In this document: in pieces, positions 34,086 to 45,184 of the stretch | Position numbering within the stretch: position 1 is the first letter of the stretch | Layout: each line of letters opens with the position of its first letter | Assembly (NCBI RefSeq): GCF_904849725.1 | Contig: NC_058523.1 | Location: 206,425,689-206,489,688 of the forward strand | From: Hordeum vulgare subsp. vulgare | Lineage: Eukaryota; Streptophyta; Magnoliopsida; Poales; Poaceae | Length of the DNA stretch: 64,000 nucleotides | Reading direction: 5' to 3' | The notes under the pieces: generated by a model | What the model was told of the DNA's origin: nothing | Databases searched by the model: none | The model's input: the letters and a program-made list of their open reading frames with translations, nothing else | Translations under genes and position numbers: made by a program

Positions 34086-35246
34086 CGTAACCATGATTGT
34101 CTCTTCCGTGAGCTCCTTCTCCTATCGAGGACACGGTGGGGTTATGTCTAACGTAAGTGGGTGTTCAGGATCATTCATTTGATCCTTAGTAGTTCACGTC
34201 TATTATGCATAGATCATCCCCTCTTATTCTTGTACTCGTAAGCATTCTTAAGGAAATCGGTAACTAGTAGCCGCTCGGTCGGCTTGGGATTAGCGATAAA
34301 TCGGTGAATCATCCCATTAACTAGATTAATCGGTCGGCCATTAATCTGTAGATTAAACATGAACCTCTGAACATATTCCAGTTCTTTATGTATTTTACCC
34401 TACTTTCATCCTCCCAGCTATGAGGTATACCATAATAGGGTAGTGTTTGATCAAATCCTAGCTATTGAGGAGCTAGAGGAGGATGGGAGAGGTTACATGC
34501 CAAAAAATTTGGCCTCTTTGGCCCACGAGTTTGTAGGCCAACTAAGATTAATTGGCCTGACAATCTATTAATCGATCTAACATGCCATTTAATCTGTGTG
34601 ACAAGCCATTTATTCGGTCCGACAAGTAAACGCGATCAATAGGTGTTATTCGAATCGGCCACCCAATGAGCAGCGATTAACTGGCCCATTAACAGATTAA
34701 TCGGATGAATTCTTGAACAGTCCTCGTAAGTTAGCCACCGGAAACAAATGCTTAGTCGCTTGATGCAGCCTCACCACTTAATCGTACCTAACCTAGTAAG
34801 CTTCGCTAGTCTTTATACCTTTGAAAATGATATTGCTGAGTCCCCTATGGCTCACAGATTACTGCAACACCACTTGCACATACATGTAAGGAGTTACTTT
34901 GACGTGAGCGCGCAGATTGTGCTATTGGGAGTTTCTTCTTCCTTCTCATCATCGATAAAGGATGGGTTCCAGGACAACAACCTGGGATAGCAAGGATGGA
35001 CGTCATTCTTTTATCGTTTGTTTACATCCGTAGTTGAACCCTGCTCTTCTTCCTGATGACTGTATATTGATGTATTGATGTGAACTTGATGTAGCTTGTG
35101 GCGAGTGTAAGCCAATTCCAGATACTCATCTCTTTAGTAGATGTACTTGTAACGATATCAATTCTTGCAAAACGACGAGATGCGTTTCTATCCCTGTCGA
35201 GGCCCTTGCGCCAAAACAATGATAGGATCGCATCTTGGACGTTACA
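34086..35246 (+). repeat. LARD A 3' LTR, last part
   Basis: Continues the LTR exactly where 24837 stops and matches 6027-6697 up to the terminal CATCTTGGACGTTACA. Interrupted by the 480-bp element at 34243-34722. The five bases after the end are CTCGG. Confidence 0.82.
34243..34722 (+). mobile_element. 480-bp non-autonomous hAT-like insertion
   Basis: Flanked by CTCGTAAG on both sides (34235-34242 and 34723-34730), an 8-bp duplication typical of hAT transposons. The same site is empty near 6180 in the other LTR of LARD A. The interior is rich in ATTAATCGG and GGCC motifs in both orientations and has no gene. The ends (CATTCTTAAGG and GAATTCTTGAACAGT) are only weakly inverted, so the superfamily rests mainly on the duplication length. 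Orientation is arbitrary. Confidence 0.65.
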
Positions 35247-35516
35247 CTCGGCCTCTGAGAGGCAAAACTAGTGTAAAATAGAGAAGTTGTAGTGGTGGGG
35301 ATAGATCCTTGACCTGCAGGATGTGCACAAGTGGTTGAACCATCAGACTAGTTCAGGTTGCTGTGAGATAAGACGGTGGCATGGCTAAATAACTAATACT
35401 CTCAAATAGATCTAAGCAAAAGAACAACCTTTCGGCCATGGCGTGCTGCTCCTCACCGTGAGGCAATCGGAGAGGATAGGGCTACGGATCTAGTAGCAGG
35501 GTCGAGGGGATGGAGC

Positions 35517-36541
35517 TGTTGGAAATATGAGCAATTTACCATAGGATTTTATTACAAGAAAAACTAGGAAAAACATAATCAAGATAACAACAACGAAAGA
35601 AGGCAAGCTATATAGAGATGAGAAGACAAAAGACATGTGCACGTAGGATCCAGAAAAGAGCATATGTATAACCGTTCTACAAAGACAAGGTATCATCTGG
35701 AGTAATGAGTAGAAATGGAACATATCTAGCACAGAAACTATAGCAAAAAGGTGTGATAGGAATTCAAAGAAGAAGCACATGAGTACGTACTCACTTGCAG
35801 CAGGAGGAGGATTGGTGTTGGCGTTGTCGTTGGCCATGGTACCGAAGAGGTGGTCGACGTCGGGGAAGAAGTCGTCGTCCGGGAAGAGATCGTCGGTGTC
35901 CGTGATAAAGGCAGTAGTCGCGCTGAGCGCTCCCCAAAAACCTTATCGCCCTTCTCCCGTACAGGACTCGAAGAGACGGAGTTTCAGAGGCATACTGTCC
36001 TGACGAACGGTGCACGCTGCAGGACAGGATGAGGAAGAACGTAGCAGTAGCACAGAGAGAAGAACCGGTGGCGAGTGGGAACTTCTAATGCGTATACTGG
36101 AGAGGAGCGACCTCCCTTTTATATGCGGAGGAGAAGGAGGCGAGAAACCACCGACGGGAGCCGAAGAGTGCGATGGGACATGAAACGAACAGACAACAAC
36201 GAAATAAGTTGCAGCAGTCGGTTTCAATATCCACTAGCAAAACATTCAGTTTCTCCGAGTGGACTTTTAAATACCAGTTGTGCGTGGCAAAAATTTAGTT
36301 TGGCTCGGCTTATTCCCGCAACCCGCGACGCATCGTGACGAGGCGAGGCGGGCGGCGGAGGAGGAGGAGCGCGCGTGTATGTCTCTCTTCTTCTCAAGCT
36401 CATACATGTGTGGAAACATCCTCCATATGGGATGTTTCCACCTCTTGCCTTGCATAAATGGGCTGCGTGGGCCTCTAGGATTTATTAGGAATTTCTGAAA
36501 TTACATATTGGGCTGGCCCATAAATACACAAAATTCCAGCA
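35517..36541 (-). mobile_element. solo LTR, 1025 bp, probably copia-type
   Basis: Plus-strand ends are TGTTGGAAATATG and AATTCCAGCA, flanked by GGAGC on both sides (35512-35516 and 36542-36546). No internal region is present, so it is a solo LTR left by LTR-LTR recombination. A TATA-like CATATAAAAGGG on the minus strand near 36115-36126 gives the orientation. Family not named; the TGTTGGAAATATG terminus resembles Triticeae copia LTRs. Confidence 0.85.
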
Positions 36542-37315
36542 GGAGCTTCGAGATGAGGCGCCACTTCCGGAGCTTAAAGGGCGTTGGGGGAGGTCGGCAC
36601 TCCTCGTGATGATGAGCTGATAGTGCTTGTCGGCGCAGCATCGGGCTGCGAGGATGGCTAGGAGGCCCGGGCGGTGAACGCACGGGGCAGCGGGGAGCTC
36701 GGGCGCAGGTGGAGGCGGGCCGGTGGCATCAAGAGGTGTGGGGCAAGCGAGGTGCATTGCTGGAGCGAGGTAGATGCGAGGTGGTGGGCCGGTGAGGTCC
36801 GGCGGCATGCGGGTACGGTCGGTGCGGGAGCTCGGGGTGAGCTCCGGGCATGTGGCGTAGACGGCGGCATGGGGAGGAGCTCGGTAAGGTGCGACTATGG
36901 CAGGGCAGGGCACTCCAGCAATGCGAGGGGAGAGGAACGGCTCGGCCAGAGCCCCTACGAGATGCGGCGCTAGAGTTACTGCTGCTTCTGGCGGACGGGA
37001 AGGCGAGGTAGAGAACGCGGCTCACACGTATAGGAGCTCACACGCGAGGTTGGGAGTGAGCCCGACAGCAGTAGGACGTGGAGGTGAGGACCACAACGTG
37101 TCAGCTGGCTAAGAGCAAGGGATGGCGGTAGGCAAGCACTGGTTTGCTTGGAGATTGAGGGAAATGGGTGAGGCTGCGTTGGTTGGGTGTATTGGGACTC
37201 CAATGTGAGATCGTGCAGATCCCGAGGAAGGGGAAAACCAGGAGGAGAAATGGCAACAGCGAAGAATGGATGGACGGGACAGGGGTCCTATTGTTTAGGG
37301 ATTAGATTTAGGTAG

Positions 37316-37326
37316 TCTATATATAG
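37316..37326 (-). promoter_or_regulatory. TATA box of LARD C 3' LTR
   Basis: TCTATATATAG, the palindromic TATA element, recurs at 53268-53279 in the other LTR of the same element at the matching position. Confidence 0.55.
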
Positions 37327-37952
37327 AAAGATAGACTAGGTTTGGAGAGTTCAATTAACAAATTGATGATGGTTTGGGGGTATAACGGGTTTGATCCAGT
37401 ACCAACGGTTACGACCGTCGGGTTCAGGTCCGGGGGGAGTTTTCGGTCTAGGTTGCACGTAGGGTGTGTGGACTGTGCAGAGGGCTAGGCGGAGATGAGA
37501 CGAAAAACGGGCGGCCCGATAACATATTTTTAAACACCGAAAATATCTCATAATATGCCCAGCTATAGAGCCGCTATAGGTTTAACGGTTCGGGTGTCAA
37601 ACGGACTCTTATTGCGATGAAATTTGGCACGCGGCCTACCTACATTAAAATAAGACCGCACACCAAGTTTTAACCCAATCCGAGAAATTTTTGTACACAC
37701 TTCTAAAAACAAAATATTAACGGTGTCGCGGGTGCGTGCGTGTGTGGTTGGTATCGAAATGGTCAACGATAAAAACGGAGAGAACCGGGAAATAACAACG
37801 GATGCAAGTTTTTGAAAAATGGCGACAACGGAGTGCCAATGTAATGCAGATGATGTGCATGATGCACTGATGAATTCAACAAACAATGGAATCACACGGC
37901 GACAACAGAATAAAATGGGAAACTTCTGAAGCGTCGGTTCCGGGCTATTACA

Positions 37953-40735
37953 ACCTTCATGATCAAAGAATTAGTTGGTTTAAATATCTCATTCTTGAAA
38001 CAAATTCTGTTCAAGACTCCTCATGAGTCAAGAATGCTATAACACCACCTCAAGGAAAAATGGAGGAAGAATTGAACTTTGAAATGCAACAAAAAGAACA
38101 CTTGAGGTTCTCCAACAAAATATTGTAGAACACTTTGAGAAAGAATTACATCCTTGATGAACCACCATGATGAACCTCCGTATACAAAAGATTGATGAAA
38201 AGAAATGAAGGATGAAAAATAATAAGATTGAGGCCTTCAATGATTTAGATGCAACTTTGCGAAGAGAAACTTGAGAAAAACATGGGACTCCGGAAGGAAA
38301 AGATTAACAACTTAGGATTGAGAACTAATATCATGAACAACTCCGAAAAATATAATTATAGACCTGAAAGAACAAGAGTAAGAATTATGTTATTCTTATC
38401 CTTCGACAAGTTAAAATGAAGACAAGCAACAGATTCATCATATTACTTATTCTTCTTGAAAGGATTGAAGAGACAGAGATAGGGTACAACTTGAAGAACT
38501 CTTGGAATAAATACCGGTAATAATTTGGAATGAAAGAGGATAATACAAATGAACTGGGCTACATGAGGACAAAGAGCTCATGATTCGAGTAGAGAATGCT
38601 TGAACAAGCCCTGGTGAGAATTTATAAATGAATGAGTATGATGACTCCCTATCAAAAAACTTCAACAAGGCACCAGAATAATTGAGATACAAACAAAGAG
38701 GCAACAATTGAGAAGAATTTGAGAACGAAAGCTGAAAGCTGAGAACGAAGAAATCTTCTGAAATGATGGCCTTCGGAGGATCGAGAAATGAAAACAAATC
38801 TGAAATGCACCGAATAGATATGGAAGGAATTTCTCATGATAGAAAACAATTGAGAGGATAGAACGAAGCTGAAAACATGAATCTTCAAGAGAATGGACCA
38901 AGATTTAAGAGAAACACTTCTTCGGAATTCAATGCAGAGAAAGGTGGCAAGAAGCACCTTCAAGAATTAGTGAGACACTTCGGAATAAAGAAGAAAGAAA
39001 AGGTTAAGCCAACGAGGAAAATAATTTGAAGCGATCTTGGAGAAGAAATATGACTGATGGACTCCATACTTACGTCATAATTGAAAACAATTAGAGATCT
39101 CCGAAAACTATTATAGGGGCTAGGGAAGATCCTAGGAAATCTTGTGGGTTATGGGCCCACTAAATAAGAACATAGTTGAAACGATTGATTAGAAGAGAGA
39201 TTGCACCGCGACAATGAAGAACTTGATGAGGTGAATAATTGGAAGGATTGGGAACAAGAAACTTGTGAGATATCTTCAATAGTCCGGATAGAATAGGGAG
39301 AGGATAAATAATAAAGAGAGGCTTTATGAGAATTTCCAATAAGGATGAAAAGCATATGATGAACATCCAGATCTTGAATTGAATCCACTAGAGAACAACA
39401 CACAGAAAAAAGAAATGAAGAACTTGAGACTCGTGGAAATCTTCACAATGAATCACCGGATACAATTCAAATAAAGAGATAGCAGAAGCAACACTGAAAC
39501 AAAGGCACACGAACGATAGTTTAATCATTGAAGAAAAGGGCAGGAGGGCGGGGAGAAACAAACACAACTTGGGACAGATGAGAAGAACTCCGGAAAGAAA
39601 TGAGATTGATCACGCAAAATATTGGAGAGGACTAGATGAACTTGAAGATAAGCACACTGGTAGGAAAGAACTGACATGACGACTCCGATTTGAAAGAATT
39701 GATAAGATAACTTGATTGATCAAAAGAATTAATTAGCACTCCATAGAAATATGAGCACACCACTCGGAAAGGATATGGAATCATCACTTCACATCGAAGC
39801 AACTGAAATTACCATATTCCAACAAAACAAAGGATGAGGCTTGCAAATTAAGCTAGAACAAATATATGACAAATATTTCACATGATATTTTTGTGGTAAG
39901 GTTCGCACGGGCTCGATCTACATTGGATTGTCCTATTGAAAAGATGCTCGAATATGCTCCCTAGGCGTAGCGAACTACAAGGCTTGATGGAGCATATGTG
40001 ATGACATATATCGAGACTGTCCTTTGTAAGAAAGACTACGAACAAACAAATCAACTAGATGTCGAAGCCTAACCTCACATCATGCATCTGTTGGAAGATA
40101 ATCCTAGGTAACTACTTTAATTCCCACCTAAGAACTCCCGAAATTTTCTGGTTATGCAATCGGGTCCATGGATACAAGCAGTAAAATCCATCACTCAACT
40201 CCTAGAAATAACACTACCCGTCCAGTGTATCACATCCGTCAAAACATAACCAGAGATCTCAGAAGCTCAACTACCCCAGACCCTCGTAATCACAACGATA
40301 CCAAGTATGCCCGTACATCCGGACGCTCTCCACCAGTACTGTGGATGCCGGCCTCCTCTCGCCACTACTAGTATTGAAGCAATTTCGAACATCCTCCATC
40401 CTGAAATACCAAGGAAACTGAACGACACCGAGTGTGACAAGAATCCCCTCGAGCTCAACTCCTCGATAACACGAGGAAACAAGAACAAAATCCCGGTCAC
40501 AACAACATCGTAGAGGCTCCAAAATACCCGCGTGATCCTAAATGTTTTTTGAGTGAGAAGAGGAGTAGAATTAAAATTCCTAAGTCGTAAACCTCACCGA
40601 AGCATAGAAGAGGAGTAAAATTAATCCTACTCTCCGATAAATAACTAGACTCAAAATAGTTTTTCACTAGACTCGACTCGGCCAAGTTTGATCAATCAAG
40701 GGCGCTCCTAGGTTAGTATGGTTCTAATACCAACT
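37953..40735 (-). other. LARD C internal domain, non-coding
   Basis: Reverse complement of the type of sequence seen at 6698-9688. The plus strand is strongly purine-rich (GAAGAA, GAGAAG), that is, pyrimidine-rich in the element's orientation. No protein family is recognisable in any frame. Confidence 0.75.
40721..40734 (-). other. primer-binding site of LARD C
   Basis: On the minus strand, just after the LTR end, GTTGGTATTAGAAC resembles the initiator-methionine tRNA site TGGTATCAGAGC. Confidence 0.6.
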
Positions 40736-42674
40736 TGTAACGCCCAAGATGCGATCATATCCTTATTTTGAATCGAGGGCCTCGACAGGGATAGAAGCGC
40801 ATCTCGTCGTTTTGCAAGAATGGATATCGTTACAAGTACGTGTATAGAAGAGATGAGTATATGGAATTGGCTTACACTCGCCATCGGCTACAACATGAAC
40901 AACGCAATACACCAATATATTCAAGTCACCATGTAGAAGAGCAGGGTCCAACTACACACGAAATCAAACGATAAAAGGATGACGTCCATCCTTGTTATCC
41001 TAGGCTGTCAGCCTGGAACCCATCCTAGATCAATGAAGAAGAAGAATAATAAACTCCAAATAGAATAATCATCACGCTTAGGTCAAAGTATCGCTTAACC
41101 GATACGTGCAACTGTTGTTGTAGTAATCTGTGAGCCACACAAACTTAGCAATCTCATTTCCAAAGGTATCAAGACTAGCAAAGCTTAACGGGTCAGGTAT
41201 ACTTAAGTGGTGAGGCTGCAGCAAGAAACTAAGGATTTATTAGAGTGCCTAGCGTACGAATACAAGAATAAGAGGGGCGATGATCTACGCATATCATAAG
41301 TGAACTAATAACGATCTTGAAGTGACGCTGAACACCTACTTACATCAAACATAACCCCACCTTGTCCTCTTTCGGATACATAACTAAAAAGAAGAGACAG
41401 TCACGATTAAGCACACAATTGGCATATTTTAACTAATTTTACTTGAAGTTATCTAGAACCAGATGTTAAACAAAGTTTCCAAGTTGCCACAGAACCACAG
41501 GCACGGCTCTCAGAAAGATTTAACCCTGCACGCATGCTCCAACTAGTCCGTCACAAACTACCACACGCTGCTCGGAAACCTCGACCGCGGAAAACCCATG
41601 ATCTCCTCGGATTCCTAGTGGAAAACCTCAACCTCAAGATAACCCAAAGTATCCTTGGAATCCCTCGCACAAGACATTCTAGAAACATAATACAAATCCA
41701 ACAAGGCCGCCCGACGTGTCGACAATCCCGATAGGAGCCGCATATCTCGTTCCCAGGACATGATAGATAAGCTAGTGTACAATGGCCTGATAGAAATCAT
41801 CCAAGTTGCCCTGGGTTGGCCCCGCACAATGCTCTATTTGGACCAACACTCATGCGGAGCACTGACCCGGGGGTTGATTAATTATCCGCGGGTGTCGGCG
41901 GGTCCTATGTTTTTCATGGGTTATTAGGAAAATGTAGTACCAATGTTGGGCCTTGCTAGAAGAGTTTTATCCCAAAACAAAAATCAAGGGGGTCCCCATA
42001 ACAACCCCAAGCATATTAGGAGCGCTCAATATGGAACTTAACACTAGTACACAAGTAACTAGGGCGCCAAAGGTGGAAGAAATCACCGATTTAGAAGGCC
42101 AAGCCTTCCACCTTTTACGAGGTATATAGGTGCATCAAATTAAATAACAATAATACGGTGACATAACAAGGAACCCATGTTTTCACATGGAAGCAACTCC
42201 ACCTGCAACTAGGAACAGTATAAGAAGGCTGAGCAAGCAGTAACATAGCCAAGCAAGGGTTTGTTGGGTTGTGGATGGGTTAGAGGCTTGTCATGGAATT
42301 GTTCGCAGGCTGAGATTTAAGTGGTAGGCAGCCAGACATAGAGAAAGAAATGAGACAACTACCATGGCAATGATAGTAATGGTATCTAGGGAAATGATCA
42401 TCTTGCTTGTGATCCAGCTTCGAAGAAGAACGAATATATGAAGCTGATGAACCGATTTAGTGGAGTGAATCCTCACACTCCGAAGTGATTCAGAACTCTA
42501 TCAAGAAGAAACAATCCAGAACAACAAACAACACATGATAACACCACACATATTCATGACAATATGCACAATAAATTATGATGCATGTCCGTTTTAATTA
42601 GTTAAGGCATGAAAAAGCACAATAATTGAATATTGCACATTAAGTGAAGCTCAATATGCAACGAGTTGCTGCTG
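40736..42674 (-). repeat. LARD C 5' LTR, 3' portion
   Basis: Reverse complement of 4802-6697: starts TGTAACGCCCAAGATGCG and runs past TGAAGCTCAATATGCA at 42660. The last bases (CGAGTTGCTGCTG) already belong to LTR sequence seen near 36970, so a block of LTR is deleted here. The LTR continues at 52937 after the Athila-like insertion. Confidence 0.75.
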
Positions 42675-42679
42675 CTGCT

Positions 42680-43941
42680 TGCTACTTCTTGAGCTTGCGT
42701 TGGTTTTCCCTTGAAGAGGAAAGGGTGATGCAGCAAAGTAGATAAGTATTTCCCTTAGTTTGTTGAGAACGAAGGTATCAATCAAATAGGAGGAACAACC
42801 AAGGCCCCAATCTTAGCACCTACACAAACAATCAATCGCTTGTACCCAACGCTAAAAAGGGGTTGCCAATCCCTTCAAAGTTATTTGCAAGGATGAGATC
42901 TGATAGAGATAGATAAAATATTGCTAGAACTAAAAGTAAATAAATGGCATCAATATCTTTTTGGTATTTTTGGTTTATAGATCTAAAAATATAATATGGA
43001 AACTAGACACGGGGGCCATATGTTTCACTAGAGACTTCTCTCATGAAGGAAAGTAATACGGTGGGTGAACAAATTATTGTCGAGCAATTGATAGAAAAGT
43101 GAATAATTATGAAGATATCTAAGGCAATGATTATGCATATAGCCATCACATATGTATCAAGTAGACCAAAACGATTCTACTACTATTATTACTCCACACA
43201 TCGACCGAAACACATTAGGTAAGATGAGATGATGTTGATGGATAAACTTAAGAAATATGAAGAAAACCCCATCTTTTTATCCTTGATGGCAACAATGCAA
43301 TACGTGCTTCTCTACCCCTACTTTTTCACTGGATGAAGACACCCGCAAGACTGAACCCAAAACTAAGCACTTCTAACATTGCAAGAATTACCAATCTAGT
43401 TGGCGAAACCAAACCAATAACTCGAAGAGACTTGCTAATATATGAAATCATGCATATAAGAATTCAAAGAAGATTCAAATAATATTCATAAATAATCTGA
43501 ACATAAACCAACAATTCACTGGATCTCGACAAACGCGCCGCAAAAGAATATTACATCGGATAGATCTCCATGAAGATCATGAAGAACATGGTATTGAAGA
43601 ACAAAGAGACAGAAGAAGCCATCTAGCTACTAGCTATGGAACCGTAGATCTGTGGTGAACTACTTATGCATCATCGGAGGGGAAATGGAGTTGATGTAGA
43701 TGCCCTCCATGATCAATTTCCTCTCGGCAGATTACCGAAAAAGGCTCCCAGATTGGATCTCACGGGAACAGAGGCTCCCGGTGGCGGAAGAGTATTTTGT
43801 GGTCTCCTTCTGGTATTAAGGGAATATTTGGGAATTTATTGGACAAGGCTTAGGGTTACTAGAGCCACAGGGGGCCTACAAGCCAGGGGGCGCGTCCCCC
43901 CTAGGGCATGCCCTACAGGCTTGTCGCCTCCCAGTAAGTCT
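42680..43941 (-). repeat. Athila-like 3' LTR, part left of the CACTA
   Basis: Starts TGCTACTTCTTGAGC on the plus strand and runs to TCT at the CACTA border. The remainder of the same LTR is 51384-51648; together they give about 1.5 kb. Confidence 0.78.
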
Positions 43942-43956
43942 CACTGCATGAATTAG

Positions 43957-44520
43957 CTTCTTTGCCGTCTGCCATCACAGACGGCAAAGAGTAAATCCCG
44001 AACGGCAAAGAGAATATCACAAACGGTAAAGAATCTCACGGCCGGCAAAATTACTGCGTCAGCCTACAACGGCATCGTAGCTTTTTTGCCGTCTGTCTCC
44101 CCAAGGCGGACGGCAAAGAGCTTTGCCGTCATCTTTTCATAGGAGTAGTCGGCAAAGTGGTCAAGACGAGAGCCGACAAGCATTGCCTCCGTTAGGGGCA
44201 AACGAAGGCTTTGTCGTCTGCCTCCCCCGTCTTCTTTGCTGTCAGCCTCCCCCCTCTTCTTTGTCGTCTGCCTCCCCCCTCTTCTATGTCGTCTGCCTCC
44301 CCTCTCCTCTTCTTTGCCGTCAGCCTCCACCTACCCCACCCCTCCTCTGTGCCCTCTTCTTTGTCCTTTGCCCCTGGAAGCAGACGACAAAGATACTATA
44401 TGACCAGCTGCTACTACCCAGGTTGCACAACTGGGTGCCACATGGCACCTTTGCCGTCGGCCAGTTGACGGCAAAGGCCTTTGCCCTCAACTGTCAGACG
44501 GCAAAGAGCCTATATTGTCA
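43957..44520. repeat. CACTA left subterminal repeats
   Basis: Many copies of TTTGCCGTC/GACGGCAAA in both orientations, several as short hairpins such as TTTGCCGTCTGCC...AGACGGCAAAG. Such subterminal motifs are where CACTA DNA-binding transposase proteins bind. Confidence 0.8.
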
Positions 44521-45184
44521 CATTTTTGCTTGTTTTTTCTATTTCACAACACATATACATATAATTCATAGCACATATATGATAAATAGGTCACAACACA
44601 TATATGATATACATATAAATCTCATCAATGCCATTTATTCATCAACGTATATCCCATATATCAAAAGAACCAACACATACAAAGTTTCATCCATATATAC
44701 ATACATATAGTTGCACATATATTGTTCATCCATATATACATCTACATATAGTTCCACATTGTTCATCAACTCAAATAAAAACGGAAACTAAAGCACTCAA
44801 ATGCCAGCTTCCATGCATGTAGTACATCCAATCTGCAAAATGGGAATAAGAAAGTCAGAAGAAGAAGAAAAACAACATATATATGACAAATAAGCTAAAT
44901 TGAAGAAGAAACAGAAGAAGGAAGAAGAGAACAAGGAGAAGAAAAACAAGAAGGAGGAGGAGGAGGAGGAGGGGAAGGGAAAGGAGAAGGAGAAGGAGGA
45001 GGAGAAGAAGAAAAATAAGAGAAGCAGAAGGAGAAGAAGGAGGAGAAGAAGGAGGGCTCCTTCTCCTTCTTCTTCTCTTCTTCTCCTCCTCCTTCTTCTT
45101 CTTCTCCTTCTCCTTCTCCTTCTCTTCTTCTTCTCTTCTTCTTCTTCTTCTTCCTTCTTTTCATTTCTCCTCTTCTCCTCTTCT

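Larger units (their letters stand above)
4802..35246 (+). mobile_element. LARD A, Sukkula-like non-autonomous gypsy retroelement with nested insertions
   Basis: The parts are a 5' LTR remnant (4802-6697), an internal domain of about 3 kb without coding capacity (6698-9688), and a 3' LTR (9689-35246) split by a Tat element, a Sabrina-like element and a small DNA element. The pieces 4802-6697 and 23590-35246 align in order once the insertions are removed, which ties the second set to the same LTR. The LTR starts TGTGATAGCCC and ends GTTACA. Its undisturbed length is roughly 3.9 kb. Very long LTRs, a methionine-type PBS and a non-coding interior match the LARD class described from barley (Sukkula). 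The 5 bases after the end are CTCGG, and the flank beyond is LTR sequence of LARD C. Confidence 0.75.
35247..37952 (-). repeat. LARD C 3' LTR, 5' portion
   Basis: 36978-37952 matches 52940-53943 in direct orientation and 9689-10080 in reverse complement. Contains a minus-strand TATA (TCTATATATAG at 37316-37326). The part 36550-37030 is GC-rich leader with overlapping chance open frames. A solo LTR (35517-36541) interrupts it; 35247-35516 carries the continuation. Confidence 0.7.

Noticed and set aside
35837..36227. Small minus-strand frames (MANDNANTNPPPAASEYV and others) as genes
   Set aside because: They lie within the solo LTR downstream of its TATA box, are short and have no partner gene.
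36485..37025. Open frames up to 142 codons on the minus strand
   Set aside because: Same type of GC-rich LTR leader as at 10440-11000; no motif and no conservation of frame with that copy.
43666..43956. 96-codon open frame
   Set aside because: Spans the border between an LTR and the CACTA element, so it is accidental.
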